26,453 nt of DNA, taken from assembly GCA_036373975.1 (NCBI GenBank), contig DASUUR010000083.1, forward strand, positions 1 to 26,453, read 5' to 3'. Source of the stretch: DASUUR01 sp036373975 (lineage in GTDB: Bacteria > Patescibacteriota > Saccharimonadia > Saccharimonadales > Saccharimonadaceae). The notes under the pieces were generated by a model. That model had not been told where the DNA came from. It did not search any database and saw only the letters and a list, made by a program, of their open reading frames with translations. The first letter of the stretch is position 1. Each line of letters opens with the position of its first letter. Below are positions 14,747 to 21,444 of this stretch, one piece after another. Made by a program: the position numbers and the translations under genes.

Positions 14747-15160
14747 TTAGGAGACGCCAAAGACCTTCACGGCCTCTTCGGAGAGCTCGATGTTGCGCCG
14801 CTGAAACAGATTGCGACATTCCTCGACGAAAGCTTGGAAGAGTTCCTCGAACTGTTCGTCACTGAGCGCAGCCGGCAGCTCCAGCTCGCCAAACGTTACG
14901 GCGACCTTAGAGAGCGACAACGTCGGCAGGCCTGGCCGCCTCATTACCAGCCCGATCGAGGACGTACCTTTCCGACCGATGAAGCTGAACTCCATGGTCG
15001 CCGTCGTACTCGTCTCGGTGTGGGTGTACCAGTCCTTGCCCCAGGCCTCGCGACGCATCTCGTCAGCAAAACCTGAAGCCTCAATCACCTCCAAAAAAGC
15101 TCGGTAGGCCTCGATAAACGCGACTTGCTGTTGCTGCAGCTGAACATCGGTTTTCGACAT
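14747..15160 (-). CDS. Paralog array member 5 (type A), first gene of the five-gene operon, 137 aa
   Basis: A type A copy: QLQQQQVAFIEAYRAFLEVIEASGF (7-31), KDWYTHTETSTTATMEFSFI (42-61), then LSDEQFEELFQAF and VEECRNLFQRRNIELSEEA (99-130). I start it at ATG 15160, which has AAGGAG 6 nt upstream; the frame is open upstream to 15301 but that part crosses the promoter. The promoter TTGACC-N17-CATAAT sits 31 nt from the ATG. It shares its regulatory layout with member 7. It is soluble, with no Cys apart from C114 in the family helix. Function unknown. Confidence 0.82.
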   Translation of the reverse strand: MSKTDVQLQQQQVAFIEAYRAFLEVIEASGFADEMRREAWGKDWYTHTETSTTATMEFSFIGRKGTSSIGLVMRRPGLPTLSLSKVAVTFGELELPAALSDEQFEELFQAFVEECRNLFQRRNIELSEEAVKVFGVS

Positions 15161-15191
15161 TTCCCGCTCCTTAACCTCTGGCCGGAATATA

Positions 15192-15220
15192 ATTATGATG
15201 CAAAAATAGGCATTGGTCAA
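15192..15220 (-). promoter_or_regulatory. Promoter of the five-gene paralog operon
   Basis: On the minus strand, TTGACC (15220-15215), 17-bp spacer, CATAAT (15197-15192). The -35 box is inside a perfect palindrome CATTG-GT-CAATG (15211-15222). Spacer end and -10 (CATCATAAT) match the member 7 promoter. Confidence 0.7.
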
Positions 15221-15251
15221 TGGCAGATGGCGGCCGCTGGTAACAAATGGT

Positions 15252-15280
15252 TTGACAAGGAGCGGGTATTGATTTAAGGT
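15252..15280 (+). promoter_or_regulatory. Promoter of the 116-aa plus-strand gene
   Basis: Perfect -35 TTGACA (15252-15257), 17-bp spacer, weak -10 TAAGGT (15275-15280). The predicted transcript start near 15287 gives a leader of about 30 nt with AGAAGGGGAA before the ATG. It is divergent from the five-gene operon promoter, about 30 bp away. Confidence 0.55.
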
Positions 15281-15316
15281 TACACAGTTCCGACCACCCA
15301 TAGAAGGGGAATCATC

Positions 15317-15667
15317 ATGGACCTGCTGCCCCCAGAGGCCGAGAATGAGTGCGCTTTCCGCGCAACCTCACCAGTCAGCGACCTGACCTTCACTATCAGG
15401 TTCGACGAGAGCGCGGCCGCGGAGCATCTGGAGCCTTTCCGTCAGATGAGTTTCGTCTACAAGCAGAACATGGCTCACGCTGCCGAAGAACTGCTGGCGG
15501 CGGCAACCGGTGAGCCCAACAAGAACCGTGAGATCGACCTCACGAGAACCCTGGATACCCCCGAGGGTATGGTGACGCTCACCATGAAGGGCCATGTGTC
15601 GGACAGCCTGAGCGATGAGACCGTCAACAACTACGTCGAAGGCATGATGGACACGGTTGAACTCTAG
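15317..15667 (+). CDS. Acidic 116-aa protein of unknown function inside the paralog island
   Basis: ATG 15317 is preceded by AGAAGGGGAA and by a promoter with a perfect TTGACA; the gene ends before a strong hairpin terminator. The protein is acidic, with no Cys after C12, no membrane helix and no signal peptide. It has a possible strand-rich start (FRATSPVSDLTFTIRFDES), a central helix (HAAEELLAAATGE), a second strand pair (IDLTRTL and GMVTLTMKGHV) and a helical acidic end (DETVNNYVEGMMDTVEL). It shows no visible similarity to the paralogs on the other strand and I recognise no family. Its isolated, divergent place between the two paralog operons suggests it is either a partner or a regulator of the island, but this is context only. 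Confidence 0.75.
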   Translation: MDLLPPEAENECAFRATSPVSDLTFTIRFDESAAAEHLEPFRQMSFVYKQNMAHAAEELLAAATGEPNKNREIDLTRTLDTPEGMVTLTMKGHVSDSLSDETVNNYVEGMMDTVEL

Positions 15668-15675
15668 GCAGTAAA

Positions 15676-15709
15676 GAGGGCGGGCTCTCACGCGAGAACC
15701 CGCCCTTTT
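15676..15709. terminator. Bidirectional hairpin terminator between convergent genes
   Basis: A 12-bp stem, GGGCGGGCTCTC / GAGAACCCGCCC with one imperfect pair and loop ACGC, followed by TTTT on the plus strand and preceded by AAAG (giving CTTT on the minus strand). It ends both the 116-aa gene and the member 7-member 6 operon. Confidence 0.8.
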
Positions 15710-15714
15710 CCCCA

Positions 15715-16125
15715 CTAAAGAGTGAAGAATCTCCTGCTATCGTCGGGGAGCCACAGTTTGTGCCGCTGGAAAAAGCGGCGACACTCGTCGAGGAAGGCCT
15801 CGAATACAGCGTCGCACTGCTCGTCGGTCAGCGCAACACCCCAAAACGATTCGCCAAATTTCACCGTCTTATGGACGCTCACGAACAAAGGAACGAGGCT
15901 TGGATCATTAAACGTTATCGCAAGCGCAGAGAATTTACCCCGTAGCACGCAGAACTGCAGCAAAGCGGTCCTGCTCCGCTCATCATGGAGATAATTCTCT
16001 TTGTCACCCGCCTCTTCCTCAAGTGCGTCAATAAACCCACTCTTTTCCAGCTCGGGTAGCAACATACTAAATGCCCCTATGAATAGGGCTTGTTGCTGAC
16101 GCAGCTTGACCGCTGTTTTAGCCAT
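15715..16125 (-). CDS. Paralog array member 6 (type A), unknown function, 136 aa
   Basis: I start it at ATG 16125 behind GGGAGGCGAAC; nine extra in-frame codons upstream would overlap the leader. Landmarks: KLRQQQALFIGAFSMLLPELEKSGF (7-31), ERSRTALLQFCVLRGKF (49-65), KFGESFWG (89-96), then LTDEQCDAVFEAF and LDECRRFFQRH (99-122) and DSRRFF (129-134). Its C-terminal DNA is almost the same as that of member 7 over 68 nt (15758-15825 against 16195-16262, two mismatches), while the rest has diverged much more. This points to recent duplication or gene conversion. It is soluble; its function is unknown. Confidence 0.82.
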   Translation of the reverse strand: MAKTAVKLRQQQALFIGAFSMLLPELEKSGFIDALEEEAGDKENYLHDERSRTALLQFCVLRGKFSALAITFNDPSLVPLFVSVHKTVKFGESFWGVALTDEQCDAVFEAFLDECRRFFQRHKLWLPDDSRRFFTL

Positions 16126-16148
16126 GTTCGCCTCCCGTGGACTTCTCC

Positions 16149-16565
16149 TCACTTGGGCAAGAAGAACCGCCTACCCGACGGCGAAAGCCGAATCTTGTGC
16201 CGCTGGAAAAAGCGGCGACACTCGTCGAGGAAGGCCTCGAACAAAGCGTCGCACTGCTCGTCACTCAGCAGCAATTCACCTACGTGGTCCTCACCAAAGA
16301 CCACCTTCTGGTAAGTATTCACGTCCAGCTTCATCAGCCCGGGGTTAGCAAATGTCATGGTGATAGCGACGAACTCGCCCTTGAGCACCATGAACTTCAG
16401 AGTAGCGGTCGAGCTGCGTTCAGTACGAACGTACCACTCTGGATTTTTAGCCTCCTTAATCAGCGTTTCGATAAATCCGTTTCGCTCGAGCTCTGGCACC
16501 AACTTTTCGAACGCCCCGATAAAGGCGGCCTGTTGCTGGCTCCGTTTGGCCGCTGCGTTGCCCAC
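16149..16565 (-). CDS. Paralog array member 7 (type A), first gene of the two-gene operon, 138 aa
   Basis: Starts with GTG at 16565 behind AAGGAG (same spacing class as member 5) and 30 nt after a TTGACT-N17-CATAAT promoter. Landmarks: KRSQQQAAFIGAFEKLVPELERNGF (7-31), PEWYVRTERSSTATLKFMVLKGEF (42-65), then LSDEQCDALFEAF and LDECRRFFQRHKIRLSPSGRRFF (100-135). Most similar to member 6, especially in the C-terminal helices. Member 6 follows 23 bp later. No membrane helix or recognised domain; probably cytoplasmic. Confidence 0.82.
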   Translation of the reverse strand: MGNAAAKRSQQQAAFIGAFEKLVPELERNGFIETLIKEAKNPEWYVRTERSSTATLKFMVLKGEFVAITMTFANPGLMKLDVNTYQKVVFGEDHVGELLLSDEQCDALFEAFLDECRRFFQRHKIRLSPSGRRFFLPK

Positions 16566-16595
16566 TTCTGCTCCTTGTCGTCTACAAGAGATGCC

Positions 16596-16624
16596 ATTAT
16601 GATGTAAAATTAACCTTTAGTCAA
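16596..16624 (-). promoter_or_regulatory. Promoter of the two-gene paralog operon
   Basis: On the minus strand, TTGACT (16624-16619), 17-bp spacer, CATAAT (16601-16596), 30 nt from the GTG start. Spacer length, the ATTTT-n-CATCATAAT segment and distance to the start are almost the same as for the five-gene operon. Confidence 0.7.
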
Positions 16625-16650
16625 TGCTGTACGGTAATAAACACAGCATT
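16623..16650. repeat. 8-bp inverted repeat between the paralog and rml promoters (operator candidate)
   Basis: AATGCTGT (16623-16630) and ACAGCATT (16643-16650) are perfect inverted copies with a 12-nt gap, so the centres are 20 bp apart, two helical turns. One arm touches the -35 box of the paralog promoter; the other lies upstream of the rmlB -10. A protein-binding site is plausible. Confidence 0.45.
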
Positions 16651-16679
16651 TTCGCAAACCTTAAAAAGTGATTATGCGG

Positions 16680-16685
16680 TACAAT
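16680..16685 (+). promoter_or_regulatory. Candidate -10 box of the rml operon, nearly leaderless
   Basis: TACAAT lies 9 nt before ATG 16695, so the predicted leader is 2-3 nt. No good -35 is seen at the normal distance and there is no Shine-Dalgarno site. Confidence 0.45.
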
Positions 16686-16694
16686 AATTGGTAT

Positions 16695-17690
16695 ATGAAG
16701 ATGCTTATCACTGGTGGCGCGGGGTTCATAGGGGCGAACTTCGTGCACTACACCGTAAAGAATCACCCCGAGTACCAAGTAACAGTCATCGATAAACTCA
16801 CCTACGCTGGCGACAAGGCCAACCTTAAGAAAGTCGAAGACAGCATTACGTTTGTACAGGGCGACATCTGCGACCGAGAGCTCATGGACAAGCTCGTCGG
16901 CGACACGGATATTGTGGTGCACTTTGCAGCAGAATCGCACAACGACAACTCTTTACGCGACCCATGGCCTTTTATTACTACTAACCTTGTTGGCACAGCC
17001 ACAATTCTTGAAGCCGTGCGCAAGCATGATAAGCGCCTGCATCATATTTCTACTGATGAAGTCTATGGCGATCTCGAAATCGACGACCCAGCCAAGTTTA
17101 CCGAGACAACCCCATATAATGCCTCGAGCCCATACTCAAGCACCAAAGCCGGTTCCGACCTATTAGTAAAAGCTTGGATTCGCTCTTTTAACGTAAAAGC
17201 TACACTCAGCAATTGCTCAAACAACTACGGCCCTTACCAGCACATCGAGAAATTCATCCCCCGCCAGATCACTAATATTCTGTCGGGTATTCGCCCTAAA
17301 CTCTACGGCACAGGCGAACAAGTACGCGATTGGATCCATGTCGATGACCACAACTCTGCAGTGCACGCCATAATTAGCAAAGGCCGGCTTGGCGAGCTGT
17401 ACCTAATTGGCGCTAACGGTGAAGAGAATAACAAGACAGTAGTTGAAACCATTCTTGAACTTATGGGTCAGCCAAAAGATGCCTACGATCATGTCAACGA
17501 TCGCCCCGGCCACGACCAACGCTACGCGATCGACGCCACCAAGCTCTACACCGAACTTGGCTGGCGACCAGCCTACACCAATCTCCGCGCAGGCCTTGCA
17601 GCCACAATCGATTGGTATCGCCAACATCAAGACTGGTGGCAAGCCGACAAAGAGGCGGTTGAAGCTGCTTATGGGGCAAACGGACAGTAA
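16695..17690 (+). CDS. rmlB: dTDP-glucose 4,6-dehydratase
   Basis: A 331-aa short-chain dehydrogenase-like enzyme from ATG 16695: NAD-binding GGAGFIG (7-13), FAAESHNDNSL (77-87), the dehydratase signature STDEVYG (119-125; T120, D121, E122) and the catalytic YSSTK (Y147, K151). SNCSNNYGPYQ and RDWIHVDDH follow as in RmlB. Reaction: dTDP-glucose to dTDP-4-keto-6-deoxyglucose, second step of dTDP-rhamnose synthesis. An in-frame ATG at 16668 lies upstream of the -10 box and is unlikely; 16701 is a possible later start. The canonical SHVDRS is SHNDNS here. First gene of rmlB-C-D-A-ugd. Confidence 0.95.
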   Translation: MKMLITGGAGFIGANFVHYTVKNHPEYQVTVIDKLTYAGDKANLKKVEDSITFVQGDICDRELMDKLVGDTDIVVHFAAESHNDNSLRDPWPFITTNLVGTATILEAVRKHDKRLHHISTDEVYGDLEIDDPAKFTETTPYNASSPYSSTKAGSDLLVKAWIRSFNVKATLSNCSNNYGPYQHIEKFIPRQITNILSGIRPKLYGTGEQVRDWIHVDDHNSAVHAIISKGRLGELYLIGANGEENNKTVVETILELMGQPKDAYDHVNDRPGHDQRYAIDATKLYTELGWRPAYTNLRAGLAATIDWYRQHQDWWQADKEAVEAAYGANGQ

Positions 17691-17693
17691 CTT

Positions 17694-18302
17694 ATGGCAG
17701 ATTCTATCTGGCAACCCGTGCAGCAAGCTATTAGTGCACGCGCAACAAATATTGCAGGGTTATTCGAATTTCAGCTCGATGTTCGCGGCGACAACCGGGG
17801 CTGGTTTAAAGAAAATTTCCAGCGCGAAAAGCTATACAACGCGCTTGATGCAATCAACGCCGTTCACCGTGAGGCATTTGATAATTTTACCGTTGTACAA
17901 AACAATGTTTCCTACAACAAACAGCCTGGCGTCACCCGCGGCATTCATGCCGAACCGTGGGACAAATATATTTCGGTTGTGCACGGCGAAGCCTTTGCAG
18001 CAATTGTTGACTTTCGCCCCGGCGCCACTTTTGGCAATATCGAAACATTTCACCTCACGCCCAACACGGCCATTTTTGTACCCGAGGGTTGTGGCAACTC
18101 ATTCCAGGCGCTTACCCCTGACCTTGTCTACACCTACCTTGTCAATAAGCATTGGTCGGCCGACGCACAGTACACTTTTGTGAATCTACGCGACCCTGAG
18201 CTTGCTATCGACTGGCCGATTGCGATTACTGACGATCTGATCTCTGAAAAAGATAAGAACCACCCCTCATTTAGCGCGTTACGTGAAACGTTAGGAGTAT
18301 AA
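17694..18302 (+). CDS. rmlC: dTDP-4-dehydrorhamnose 3,5-epimerase
   Basis: A 202-aa cupin-fold enzyme. RGDNRGWFKENF (31-42) and TRGIHAEPWDKY (81-92) match the RmlC substrate loop with the catalytic His (H85); VVHGEAFAAIVDFRPG (95-110), FVPEGCGNSFQAL (128-140) and TYLVNKHW (147-154) follow. Most RmlC proteins have GFAHGF with a second His where this one has GCGNSF. I recall the same form in actinobacterial RmlC-RmlD fusion proteins, so it is a subfamily trait rather than damage. Reaction: epimerises C3 and C5 of dTDP-4-keto-6-deoxyglucose. It starts 3 bp after rmlB and its stop directly abuts the rmlD ATG. Confidence 0.92.
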   Translation: MADSIWQPVQQAISARATNIAGLFEFQLDVRGDNRGWFKENFQREKLYNALDAINAVHREAFDNFTVVQNNVSYNKQPGVTRGIHAEPWDKYISVVHGEAFAAIVDFRPGATFGNIETFHLTPNTAIFVPEGCGNSFQALTPDLVYTYLVNKHWSADAQYTFVNLRDPELAIDWPIAITDDLISEKDKNHPSFSALRETLGV

Positions 18303-19160
18303 ATGGACAGTTCCCGAATTCTTATTATTGGAGCGTATGGACAGCTTGGCACAGCCCTAGCAGAGCGTTTCCCTCAAGCGCAAAAAGTTGATCGCGATAC
18401 GCTTGATATTACCAGCGAATCGTCGCTTAATGGGTTCGATTGGAGGAGCGTCGATGTCATTCTGAACGCCTCCGCCTTCACTAACGTCGATGGGGCCGAG
18501 ACGCCGGAAGGCCGCGTTGCCGCCTGGCAAGTTAACGCCCAGGCAGTTGCCAACTTGGCTCGTATTGCCAGCGATCGGGATATTACCTTAGTGCACGTAT
18601 CAACTGAATATGTGTTTGATGGCACCAAAACACCACACCTAGAAACCGAGCCGGTGTCACCCCTTGGCGTGTACGGCCAAAGCAAGGCCGCTGGCGACAT
18701 TGCAGTTGGCATCACCAAGAAGCATTATATTTTGCGCACAACTTGGCTGATCGGCGAAGGAAAAAACTTTGTGCGCACCATGATAGGACTCGCGAGTAAA
18801 AATATCTCACCTACCGTTGTGGGTGATCAGATTGGCCGCCTCACTTTTACTGAGACGCTTGTTGATGCCATTGAGCAACTGCTTAAAACCAACGCTCCTT
18901 ATGGCATCTATAACGTATCGAACGACGGTGACGCTGTGTCGTGGGCAGAAGTCACTCGAACCATCTTTAAAGAACTTGGGCGCGACGACCTGACCGTGAG
19001 CGATACCACCACTGCAGAATATTTCGCTAGCAAGCCCGAAAGTGCTCCACGCCCATTGCAAAGCGCGCTTGATCTTACTAAGATACAGAGCATTGGCGTT
19101 ACCCTGCGGGATTGGCGCGACGATTTGAAACAGTATATTGTTAAACAACCAAAGGAGTAG
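18303..19160 (+). CDS. rmlD: dTDP-4-dehydrorhamnose reductase
   Basis: A 285-aa extended SDR protein with GAYGQLG (10-16), NASAFTNVDGAE (55-66), STEYVFDG (100-107) and the catalytic YGQSK (Y124, K128), followed by RTTWLIGEGKNFVRTM and the C-terminal RPLQSALDLTKI, all typical of RmlD. Reaction: NAD(P)H-dependent reduction giving dTDP-L-rhamnose, last step of the pathway. It begins on the base after the rmlC stop (TAAATG), with TTAGGAGTA as ribosome site. In some actinobacteria rmlC and rmlD are one fused gene; here the same order is kept as two abutting genes. Confidence 0.95.
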   Translation: MDSSRILIIGAYGQLGTALAERFPQAQKVDRDTLDITSESSLNGFDWRSVDVILNASAFTNVDGAETPEGRVAAWQVNAQAVANLARIASDRDITLVHVSTEYVFDGTKTPHLETEPVSPLGVYGQSKAAGDIAVGITKKHYILRTTWLIGEGKNFVRTMIGLASKNISPTVVGDQIGRLTFTETLVDAIEQLLKTNAPYGIYNVSNDGDAVSWAEVTRTIFKELGRDDLTVSDTTTAEYFASKPESAPRPLQSALDLTKIQSIGVTLRDWRDDLKQYIVKQPKE

Positions 19161-19163
19161 CAC

Positions 19164-20036
19164 ATGAAGGGGATTATTCTTGCGGGTGGGAGCGGTACAC
19201 GATTGTACCCCATTACAAAGGCAACTATTAAGCAGCTGGTGCCGGTCTACGATAAGCCGATGATCTACTACCCGCTATCAACACTAATGAGCGCCGGTAT
19301 TCGCGATATTTTGATCATTTCAACACCTAAGGATCTGCCGCGCTTCGAAGAGCTACTTGGTAGTGGCGAGCAGATCGGCTGCAATTTTACTTACAAAGTG
19401 CAGGAGAAACCCCGTGGCCTCGCAGATGCGTATATTGTTGGAGCTGACTTTATTGGCAGCGACAAGGTAGCCATGATTCTTGGCGACAATCTATTTTACG
19501 GCGCAAATATGGGCGAGAAACTGAAGCGTTACGCACACGTTAACGGCGCTGTTGGCTTTGCGGCTCCGGTTACCGACCCGCAGCGATACGGCGTGTACGA
19601 GTTCGATAAAGATATGAACGTGTTATCGATCGAGGAAAAACCAGAGCAACCTAAATCTAACTACGCCAACTCGGGGCTCTACTTCACCGATAACGATGTG
19701 GTTGAAATTGCCCGCAACGTCAAGCCAAGCCCGCGTGGCGAGATAGAAATCACCGAGGTACTCGATGCGTATCGACGCATGGGTAAACTTAAGGTATCGC
19801 TACTCGATCGAGGCACCGCCTGGCTCGACACCGGCACCTTTGATGCAATGCTTGATGCCAGCAACTTTGTCGACGTAATCGAGAAGCGCACCGGTCAAAA
19901 AATTGGTTGTATTGAAGAAATCGCCTGGCGTGAAGGCTTTATAAGCGATGAGCAACTTCATGCTCTTGCTGAACCCCTTAAAAAGAGTGGTTACGGCGCA
20001 TATTTATTAGACTTATTAAAGGTAAATCATGGATAA
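19164..20036 (+). CDS. rmlA: Glucose-1-phosphate thymidylyltransferase
   Basis: A 290-aa nucleotidyltransferase beginning MKGIILAGGSGTRLYPIT (GGSGTRL 8-14), then KQLVPVYDKPMIYYPLS, QEKPRGLADA, MILGDNLFYG and EEKPEQPKSNYANSGLY, the full RmlA signature. Reaction: dTTP plus glucose-1-phosphate to dTDP-glucose, the first step of dTDP-rhamnose synthesis, normally feedback-inhibited by dTDP-rhamnose. AAAGGAG lies just upstream of the ATG, 3 bp after rmlD ends. The last 8 bp overlap the UDP-glucose dehydrogenase gene. The length is normal and nothing is missing. Confidence 0.96.
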   Translation: MKGIILAGGSGTRLYPITKATIKQLVPVYDKPMIYYPLSTLMSAGIRDILIISTPKDLPRFEELLGSGEQIGCNFTYKVQEKPRGLADAYIVGADFIGSDKVAMILGDNLFYGANMGEKLKRYAHVNGAVGFAAPVTDPQRYGVYEFDKDMNVLSIEEKPEQPKSNYANSGLYFTDNDVVEIARNVKPSPRGEIEITEVLDAYRRMGKLKVSLLDRGTAWLDTGTFDAMLDASNFVDVIEKRTGQKIGCIEEIAWREGFISDEQLHALAEPLKKSGYGAYLLDLLKVNHG

Positions 20037-21393
20037 ATCAGTTTCAACTATTACTATTCTGGGCACGGGTTATGTTGGTATCTCTACTGCCGCGATCTTC
20101 GCAGCGGCCGGCTACAAGGTGTATTTGGTTGATGTCATTCCAGCTCGCCTAGAAAGCGTCCGCCAAGGCAAGGCATTCTTTTACGAGGAAGGGCTTGATC
20201 CACTGATTGCCGATGGCGTCAACAAGGGCATGATTATCCCCACTGACTCCTACGCCGAATCAATACCCCACAGCCAGGTTGTTATCTCGTGCGTGGGCAC
20301 GCCAGACAATCCCGACGGCAGTAGCAACCTGCGCTATGTGTTTGCCGCAGCCGAAGAGGCCAGCCAATATCTTGGCTCTGACACAATATTCGTACAGAAG
20401 AGCACTGTGCCAGTTGGGACCGGCGAACAGGTTGAGGCCGCCATGGCAAAAAGCGGTAAAACCATTCATTATGTATCAAACCCGGAATTCCTACGCGAAA
20501 GCACCGCAGTGCTCGACACCCTATGGTTTGATCGTATTGTACTGGGCGGCACCGACACGTCAGCCATTGACCGAGTCATGAATATTTACAAAACTGTTGC
20601 CGCGAAGCGTGACGACATCGCAAAGGTAGCCGGCATTGCACCGCCCACTAAAGCACTTCCCGAGGAGTATATCGCGACCACTCGCAATAGCGCCGAGCTT
20701 ATTAAAGTAACAGCAAATGCCTTCTTGGCGCTCAAAATATCTTTTGCAAACTCTATTGCTAAACTTGCAGATGCTTCTAACGCCGATATCAACGAAGTTA
20801 TGAATGCAGTTGGTGCCGATCCACGCATTGGCCGTGCGTTTTTGAACGCTGGTCGTGGCTACGGTGGCGGCTGCTTCCCTAAAGATGTCAGTGGCCTTAT
20901 AAGCAGCGGTGTGCAGCATGGTGTTGACCTCGACATCATGGACGCAGTTATGCAAGTGAACAATTCGATGCCGGGCTATATTGCCGAAAAGCTTCAAGAT
21001 GCACTCGGCGGTAGCTTTGAGGGCAAAAGAATCGCTGTGCTTGGCCTTTCTTTCAAAGCCGGCACCAGCGACACTCGCCGCTCAAGTGCTATTACGCTGG
21101 CGAATATCTTTGCCGGTGCAAAAGCTACGGTAACTGCCTATGACCCCGAGTCCAACGAAGAAGCGGCGCCCGATCTCACGTCAAGCGTTACACTTCGGGA
21201 CGACCTTGCCAGCGCCATAACCGGTGTCGACGCAATCGTTGTCGCTACCGACTGGGCAGAGTTCGTCGATACCCCAGCTAACCGCTACGCTGAGCTTGCT
21301 CCACAGGCTGTCTTTGTCGATTGCATGAATCGTTTCTCAAGCCCCAACATTACCAGCGCCGGCCTTAGTTACATAGGAGTAGGTCGCCGCTAG
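20029..21393 (+). CDS. ugd: UDP-glucose 6-dehydrogenase
   Basis: A 454-aa protein with the three-part layout of the family: N-terminal NAD-binding GTGYVG (12-17), CVGTPDNPDGS (88-98), STVPVGT (125-131) and NPEFLRES (151-158); central helix with the catalytic Cys in GRGYGGGCFPKD (C282, K285); C-terminal domain with LGLSFKAGTSDTRRS. Reaction: two-step NAD-dependent oxidation of UDP-glucose to UDP-glucuronate. An insert of about 25 residues (around 193-218) is longer than in many Ugd proteins. A related nucleotide-sugar dehydrogenase such as UDP-ManNAc dehydrogenase is possible but less likely. Its overlap with rmlA puts it in the same operon. Confidence 0.9.
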   Translation: MDKSVSTITILGTGYVGISTAAIFAAAGYKVYLVDVIPARLESVRQGKAFFYEEGLDPLIADGVNKGMIIPTDSYAESIPHSQVVISCVGTPDNPDGSSNLRYVFAAAEEASQYLGSDTIFVQKSTVPVGTGEQVEAAMAKSGKTIHYVSNPEFLRESTAVLDTLWFDRIVLGGTDTSAIDRVMNIYKTVAAKRDDIAKVAGIAPPTKALPEEYIATTRNSAELIKVTANAFLALKISFANSIAKLADASNADINEVMNAVGADPRIGRAFLNAGRGYGGGCFPKDVSGLISSGVQHGVDLDIMDAVMQVNNSMPGYIAEKLQDALGGSFEGKRIAVLGLSFKAGTSDTRRSSAITLANIFAGAKATVTAYDPESNEEAAPDLTSSVTLRDDLASAITGVDAIVVATDWAEFVDTPANRYAELAPQAVFVDCMNRFSSPNITSAGLSYIGVGRR

Positions 21394-21404
21394 CCCAGAT
21401 ACCG

Positions 21405-21434
21405 TTGCCTAACTACAGATATCTTTTGTATACT
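21405..21434 (+). promoter_or_regulatory. Promoter of the GT2 gene, leaderless
   Basis: TTGCCT (21405-21410), 18-bp spacer, TATACT (21429-21434). The predicted transcript start is about 21441, which lies after ATG 21436 and just before ATG 21445. Confidence 0.55.
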
Positions 21435-21444
21435 TATGAGTAAT

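Noticed and set aside
12953..16565. CRISPR array or tandem DNA repeat
   Set aside because: The repetition is of whole coding genes with diverged DNA, not of short identical repeats with spacers.
16137..16607. 156-aa plus-strand open frame opposite array member 7
   Set aside because: Antisense shadow; it would cross the array promoter and has no ribosome site.
12919..16650. Transposon or prophage as the origin of the island
   Set aside because: No transposase, integrase, phage gene, terminal repeat or tRNA target was found at either end.
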